DNA from: an uncultured Acidobacteriia bacterium
GTDB lineage: Bacteria; Acidobacteriota; Terriglobia; Bryobacterales; Bryobacteraceae
Reading direction: 5' to 3'
Length of the DNA: 64,000 bases
Assembly (NCBI GenBank): GCA_903907865.1
Contig: CAIVPR010000126.1
Span: forward strand, 212,008 to 276,007
Shown: positions 60,659 to 64,000 of the stretch, piece after piece
How the letters are laid out: every line of letters starts with the position of its first letter
Position numbering within the stretch: position 1 is the stretch's first letter
Notes under the pieces: model-generated
What the model saw: only the letters and a program-made list of their open reading frames with translations
The model's database searches: none
What the model was told of the DNA's origin: nothing
Translations under genes and position numbers: made by a program

Positions 60659-62089
60659 ATGCGCCTCACGCTCCGATTCGCCGCCGCACTGGTCCTGCCC
60701 CTCCTTGCCGCTGCGCAGACCGTGCCCCCGCGAGTCCCCCGCGTGGTGACCCTGACGGTCGCGGCAACCGATTCGAAAGGCGCTCCCGCAGCCGGACTCA
60801 ACGAGGCCGATTTCCAGATCACCGACGCCGGAAAGCCGCGGACCCTGTCCTTCGCCCGACCGGTCCCAGAAGCCCTCACCGTCCCGGTCGCGGCGGGCCA
60901 AGCCACCAACCGCACCGCCTCCTCGACTCGACCCGTCACCGTCCTGCTGCTCGACCAGCTCAACGCCTCCTTTAGCGAGCGCACCTCCAACGCCAACCAC
61001 GCCCTGCGCGAACTGTTGAAGGTGCCTGAGAACGGGCAGGTCTTCGCGTTCATCCTGTCGTCCGAAGGGCGTCTGGTGCCCATCCGCGGCCTTCCCGCCA
61101 CCGCGCCGGGCGGTCCGGGAAGCGTGGGCGACGACCCGTGGGCCGCCCATGGTGCCGCCATGATCGAAAAAGGCCTGCAAGATTCCGCCCGGATCCGCCC
61201 GTCCAGCCTCGACATGAGCAAGCGGATCCAGTGGACTCTCAACGCGCTGGAGAGCCTAGCCGACCAAATGGCGGTCTTTCCCGGCCGCAAGGGGCTGGTC
61301 TGGTTTTCCGCTGGCATGCCCCTGTCGCTCGCCCCGCAGGTCACTTCGACGGGCGACAAGCTTGATTTCACGCCCCAGTTGCGGCACCTCGCGAACGCTT
61401 TCGACCGGGCCGCCACGTCGGTCTACCCGGTGCGTCTGGGGGCGACCGGCGAGGAGGACGCGCTGGAGGTCGTGGCCCAGCTGACCGGCGGGGCGGTGCC
61501 CGACAACCGCGACATTGCGCCGACGTTGCGCCAGGCCATTTCCGACGCCCGCAACAGCTACCAAGTGGCGTTCCTGCCGCCCGACGACAACTGGGACGGC
61601 GCATTCCACAAGCTGCGCGTGGTGACCGCGCGCAAGGGCGTCCACCTCCGGACGAAGGCGGGCTACTATGCCTTTCCGGATGCCAAAGAGGTTGATTCAG
61701 CCGAGGTTCCCGAAGCTCTGCGGGCGATGCTGGCGGACCTTTCGGACCACGCGGGCATCGGGCTGCGGGGGGAAATCGTCGCGGGTCCCAAGCCGCGCCT
61801 TTCGGTGCGGATCGGCACGGCGGATATAGCGCTTGCGGGACAGGGTGCCCGCCAGTCGGCGCAACTGCGGCTGGTGCTGTCCATTCAGATGTCCGATGGC
61901 CGTTCCGTGCTGTCGCCGGTGCTTCGAATCGAGCCCGGTTGGGGGGAGGAACAGGCGGCGGGCGTCCTGAGGGACGGGATTCCGTTCGATCAGGAGATTG
62001 CCACGGCGGGGATAGAGAGGATTCGTGTCGCGGTGTATGACAGGGGCTCGGGAATTGGGGGATCGCTGACGGTTCCTGTGAAGCGCTAG
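60659..62089 (+). CDS. VWFA-related Acidobacterial domain protein
   Basis: A 476-aa exported protein. The ATG at 60659 starts a signal peptide (RLTLRFAAALVLPLLAAAQ). PRVVTLTVAATDSKGAPAAG then LNEADFQITDAGKPRTLSF is the opening beta domain of TIGR03436 proteins, followed by a VWA-like region (VTVLLLDQLNASF in place of the MIDAS DxSxS, GRKGLVWFSAGMPL) and NSYQVAFLPPDDNWDGAFHK. The family is characteristic of Acidobacteriota; function unknown. TACAAT is eight bases before the start. Confidence 0.9.
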   Translation: MRLTLRFAAALVLPLLAAAQTVPPRVPRVVTLTVAATDSKGAPAAGLNEADFQITDAGKPRTLSFARPVPEALTVPVAAGQATNRTASSTRPVTVLLLDQLNASFSERTSNANHALRELLKVPENGQVFAFILSSEGRLVPIRGLPATAPGGPGSVGDDPWAAHGAAMIEKGLQDSARIRPSSLDMSKRIQWTLNALESLADQMAVFPGRKGLVWFSAGMPLSLAPQVTSTGDKLDFTPQLRHLANAFDRAATSVYPVRLGATGEEDALEVVAQLTGGAVPDNRDIAPTLRQAISDARNSYQVAFLPPDDNWDGAFHKLRVVTARKGVHLRTKAGYYAFPDAKEVDSAEVPEALRAMLADLSDHAGIGLRGEIVAGPKPRLSVRIGTADIALAGQGARQSAQLRLVLSIQMSDGRSVLSPVLRIEPGWGEEQAAGVLRDGIPFDQEIATAGIERIRVAVYDRGSGIGGSLTVPVKR

Positions 62090-62133
62090 CCGCAGCTTTT
62101 CGAGTTCTCGCCCATGGAATACACTGTGGATGT

Positions 62134-62375
62134 ATGCCCATCATGCAGACGATTCGGATCGCCGTGGAACCGACCCTTCTTCAGGCTGCCGACGCTGCCG
62201 CAAAGCGCGAAAACCTGAATAAGTCCGAGTTGGTCCGCGAAGCTTTACGGCGACACCTGAAACGGCTGGATGATCGGGAACTCGAAGCCCGAGACCGTGC
62301 CGGTATTTGGCGCGTCCGCAGTCTGCGGAGGAATATCGCGTGTGGGAAGACGCGGCGGTATGGCCGGAAGACTGA
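62134..62375 (+). pseudogene. MazE-type antitoxin gene with a frameshift
   Basis: The start, IRIAVEPTLLQAADAAAKRE then NLNKSELVREALRRHLKRL, is a ribbon-helix-helix antitoxin. After DRAG one base is missing (about 62300): the natural end, LARPQSAEEYRVWEDAAVWP then ED and TGA at 62373-62375, lies in the next frame and overlaps mazF as in intact loci. As written the frame runs on to 62592 with unrelated sequence. The DNA-binding part is intact, so a repressor could still be made. Confidence 0.7.
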
Positions 62376-62422
62376 ATCGTGGCGACGTTTTACTCTGCCG
62401 GTTCCCGCAACCGGACAAGGAA
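62360..62422 (+). pseudogene. Truncated mazF (PemK/MazF toxin) remnant
   Basis: MAGRLNRGDVLLCRFPQPDK is the start of a MazF ribonuclease with the RGDV motif. After ~21 codons all similarity ends and the frame closes at 62509 in unrelated sequence, so the catalytic and dimer parts are gone. The ATG overlaps the ancestral antitoxin stop by 16 nt. Confidence 0.75.
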
Positions 62423-62613
62423 CTACACAGAAGGGCATCAAGCCAGTGCCCCGAGCGAAGCGCCTACAACGGAGTTCATTTGACGGCGGCGGCTTTTCAT
62501 TGCGAGTGACGACCATGCCACCGATTGCGGTGAACCAGGTACAACGGGCAGTGCAGGAAAGACAGCAGCACACCACATGTAGATTGTGGTAGCCTTTTTA
62601 TGGAGGCTAAAAT

Positions 62614-62823
62614 ATGGCGAGCAGCGACCAACTGTACGTAGAGCTACGTCCCCAAGGGGATTATGCAGTAAGGAAGCCAAATTCCGAGCGTGCTAGCGCC
62701 GTGCTGCCCACTCAGGCCGAAGCCATTGCGCGGGCTAGGGAACTGAATCCCAGTGGGAGGCCGCTCGTGGAGCGTGTCCGTGAAACGGTGCGTGGCGGTC
62801 GTGATCAGTGGCGGAGGGCGTAG
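62614..62823 (+). CDS. DUF2188 protein
   Basis: A 69-aa protein with the DUF2188 pattern: an N-terminal strand (LYVELRPQGDYAVRKPNSER), then TQAEAIARARELN and a basic C-terminus. Small DUF2188 proteins are common in accessory regions; function unknown. An SD-like GGAGG lies ten bases upstream of the ATG. Confidence 0.75.
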   Translation: MASSDQLYVELRPQGDYAVRKPNSERASAVLPTQAEAIARARELNPSGRPLVERVRETVRGGRDQWRRA

Positions 62824-62913
62824 TAGAGAAACCCGGTCAGTCTCACTGGCCAACTTGCGTTCTATGACCGGTAGCGTGAACCAAGCTGGGATGCGGGGGA
62901 GAAAAAACCGGCG

Positions 62914-63369
62914 ATGACGAATCAGGAACTCGATCAAATCATCAGGTGGGCCGTAGCGATGATAACAGCTGGCGGCGGAGGCGCGGTGGTTGCCTATAGC
63001 CTGTTCAAGCACCTCGGAAAGAGCTGGCTCGACAAACACTTCAAGGAGAAACTTGAGGAATTAAAGCACACTCACCAACAAGAGATCGAGATTCTCAAGC
63101 ACGAGATAAATTCGCTTTACAGCCGCGTAAGTAAAATCCATCAAAAAGAATTCGAGGTGCTGCCTGCGGCATGGTTCAAGCTGAATGAGCTTCACGGCAC
63201 AGTGCTGATTGCCTTGGATCGGACTCTGAAGTCCTATCCGGACTTCGAACATATGCCGGAAGGGCGGTTCGAGGAGTTTCTTAGTACTTCGCGGCTCACT
63301 GAAAACCAGAAGCACGAACTGCCGGAACATGTCAAGCACTTTGAGACACCCCGAAGCCGAATTTACTGA
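62914..63369 (+). CDS. Hypothetical membrane-anchored coiled-coil protein, truncated by the IS
   Basis: A 151-aa product with one N-terminal membrane helix (WAVAMITAGGGGAVVAYSLF), a charged coiled coil (~40-80; EKLEELKHTHQQEIEILKHE), then VLPAAWFKLNELHG, a sequence seen in longer (~200 aa) proteins of unknown function. The last codons and the TGA at 63367-63369 coincide with the left end of the IS, so the C-terminus is probably missing. Confidence 0.65.
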   Translation: MTNQELDQIIRWAVAMITAGGGGAVVAYSLFKHLGKSWLDKHFKEKLEELKHTHQQEIEILKHEINSLYSRVSKIHQKEFEVLPAAWFKLNELHGTVLIALDRTLKSYPDFEHMPEGRFEEFLSTSRLTENQKHELPEHVKHFETPRSRIY

Positions 63370-64000
63370 GTATTGTTATCCGGGGTCTTCGGTTTGTTGA
63401 TCCAGGCCTCCTTTGAAACGGGCGGTGGTTGGGGCGGACGGTGGACGAAGCGTTCGGGATGGGCGAGGTAGGCCGCATCCAGCACCCCGGCGCGCCTTTC
63501 CACGGTTTGAACCGCAAGGCCATGGTGGACGACGGACGGGGAAAGGAGTCCGAGCCCGGAATGGCGGTGTTCGTTGTTGTACCAGTCCACGAACCTCCTG
63601 GAGAATGAACGGGCATCCTCGATTGACCCGAACCGTTCCGGGAAGTCCGGGCGGTACTTCATGGTCTTGAAGTGGCTCTCCGAGTACGGATTGTCGTCCG
63701 AGACATGGGGACGGCTGTGGGTTTTGGTGACGCCGAGGTCGGCCATCAGGAACGCGACCGGCTTGGAGGTCATGGAGGACCCCCGGTCGGCATGGATTGT
63801 AAGCCGCCCCTTTTCTATGCCCTGCCTGGCGCACGTTTCGGCGATGAACTGTTTGGCCAGTACCGCGCTTTCGCCGTCGGCGACCATCCAGCCGACCACG
63901 TAACGGCTGAAAACGTCAATGATGACGTAGAGGTAGAAGTAGGTCCACGTGACAGGCCCCTTGAGCTTGGTGATATCCCAGCTCCAGAGTTCGTTGGGCC
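63363..64000 (-). CDS. IS3-family transposase (integrase core), 5' part beyond the window
   Basis: About 212 codons of an rve-type DDE transposase: WDITKLKGPVTWTYFYLYV, IIDVFSRYVVGWMVA (first Asp), HADRGSSMTSKPVAFLMADL (second Asp), SDDNPYSESHFKTMKYRPDF (Glu), ARSFSRRFVDWYNNEHRHSG. All three acidic residues are in place, so the visible part is intact. The beginning of the gene and the right end of the element lie outside. Confidence 0.92.
   Translation of the reverse strand, partial: PNELWSWDITKLKGPVTWTYFYLYVIIDVFSRYVVGWMVADGESAVLAKQFIAETCARQGIEKGRLTIHADRGSSMTSKPVAFLMADLGVTKTHSRPHVSDDNPYSESHFKTMKYRPDFPERFGSIEDARSFSRRFVDWYNNEHRHSGLGLLSPSVVHHGLAVQTVERRAGVLDAAYLAHPERFVHRPPQPPPVSKEAWINKPKTPDNNTQ
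63367..64000. mobile_element. IS3-type insertion sequence, left end inside window
   Basis: The element carries the transposase above. Its left end is taken near TGAGTATTGTTATCC at 63367, a TG-start end as in IS3 elements, because the preceding gene loses similarity exactly there. Without the other end the inverted repeats and target duplication cannot be compared. Confidence 0.6.

Noticed and set aside
63363..64000. Integrase of a phage or integron
   Set aside because: The DDE motif set and HADRGS...NEHRHSG sequence are those of IS3-type transposases, not of tyrosine recombinases.

Overview
The window is a high-GC bacterial chromosome segment, most probably from Acidobacteriota of the Solibacter/Bryobacter type. 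Evidence: a VWFA-related Acidobacterial-domain protein (60659-62089), a CRTAC1 (FG-GAP/UnbV) gene coupled to a TPR gene, a DUF1549/DUF1553 cytochrome paired with a DUF1501 protein, two Tat-type sulfatases, two copies of a small 'STGPRT' paralog family, and frequent TTG/GTG starts. The species call is inference; no rRNA is present.

Layout. 1-2161: end of ffh followed by rpsP-khpA-rimM-trmD. 2182-11959: membrane and secreted proteins, a lactonase, the DUF1549/DUF1501 pair, a PQQ/cytochrome c dehydrogenase and a Tat amidohydrolase. 11965-16303: accessory stretch with an STGPRT gene, a brnTA locus, an RDD membrane protein behind a promoter with a G10 tract, a parE-type locus, and an HTH/periplasmic-binding-fold regulator behind five perfect 16-bp repeats. 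16323-23583: acyltransferase, GH13 protein, sulfatase, DUF2157/DUF4824 pair, and an intact MntA-HepT pair. 23631-28799: housekeeping genes rho, engB, a HIT hydrolase, an HU/IHF protein and rpsA. 28974-39058: tRNA-Met, a GT-C membrane protein, a single-chain Nfn-like oxidoreductase, ymdB-like, dedA, ppiD-like, TrmB, and a response regulator lacking its phospho-acceptor Asp. 39064-47028: NagB-like plus sulfatase, a small zinc finger coupled to an ECF sigma factor, a DUF4142-cupredoxin-SnoaL-UDG operon, a YkgJ-like gene and a thioesterase. 47033-58802: AsmA-like, MocA-like, XdhC, a Tat protein/unknown pair, NHL, VanZ-like, CRTAC1, TPR. 58534-64000: second STGPRT gene, vapBC, the VWFA protein, mazEF remnants, DUF2188, a truncated gene, and an IS3-type element running off the window.

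Most striking: of five toxin-antitoxin loci, four (brnTA, parE-type, vapBC, mazEF) carry broken toxins (1-nt shifts, a nonsense codon, a truncation), while three of the four partner antitoxins are open; only hepT is whole. A further frameshift lies in a YkgJ-like gene, so the single-base lesions need read-level checking, but the vapC double lesion and the mazF truncation are hard to explain as sequencing error. Several genes, including two antitoxin or regulator-type genes, appear to start leaderless, with a TANNNT box 5-7 nt before the start codon and no Shine-Dalgarno.
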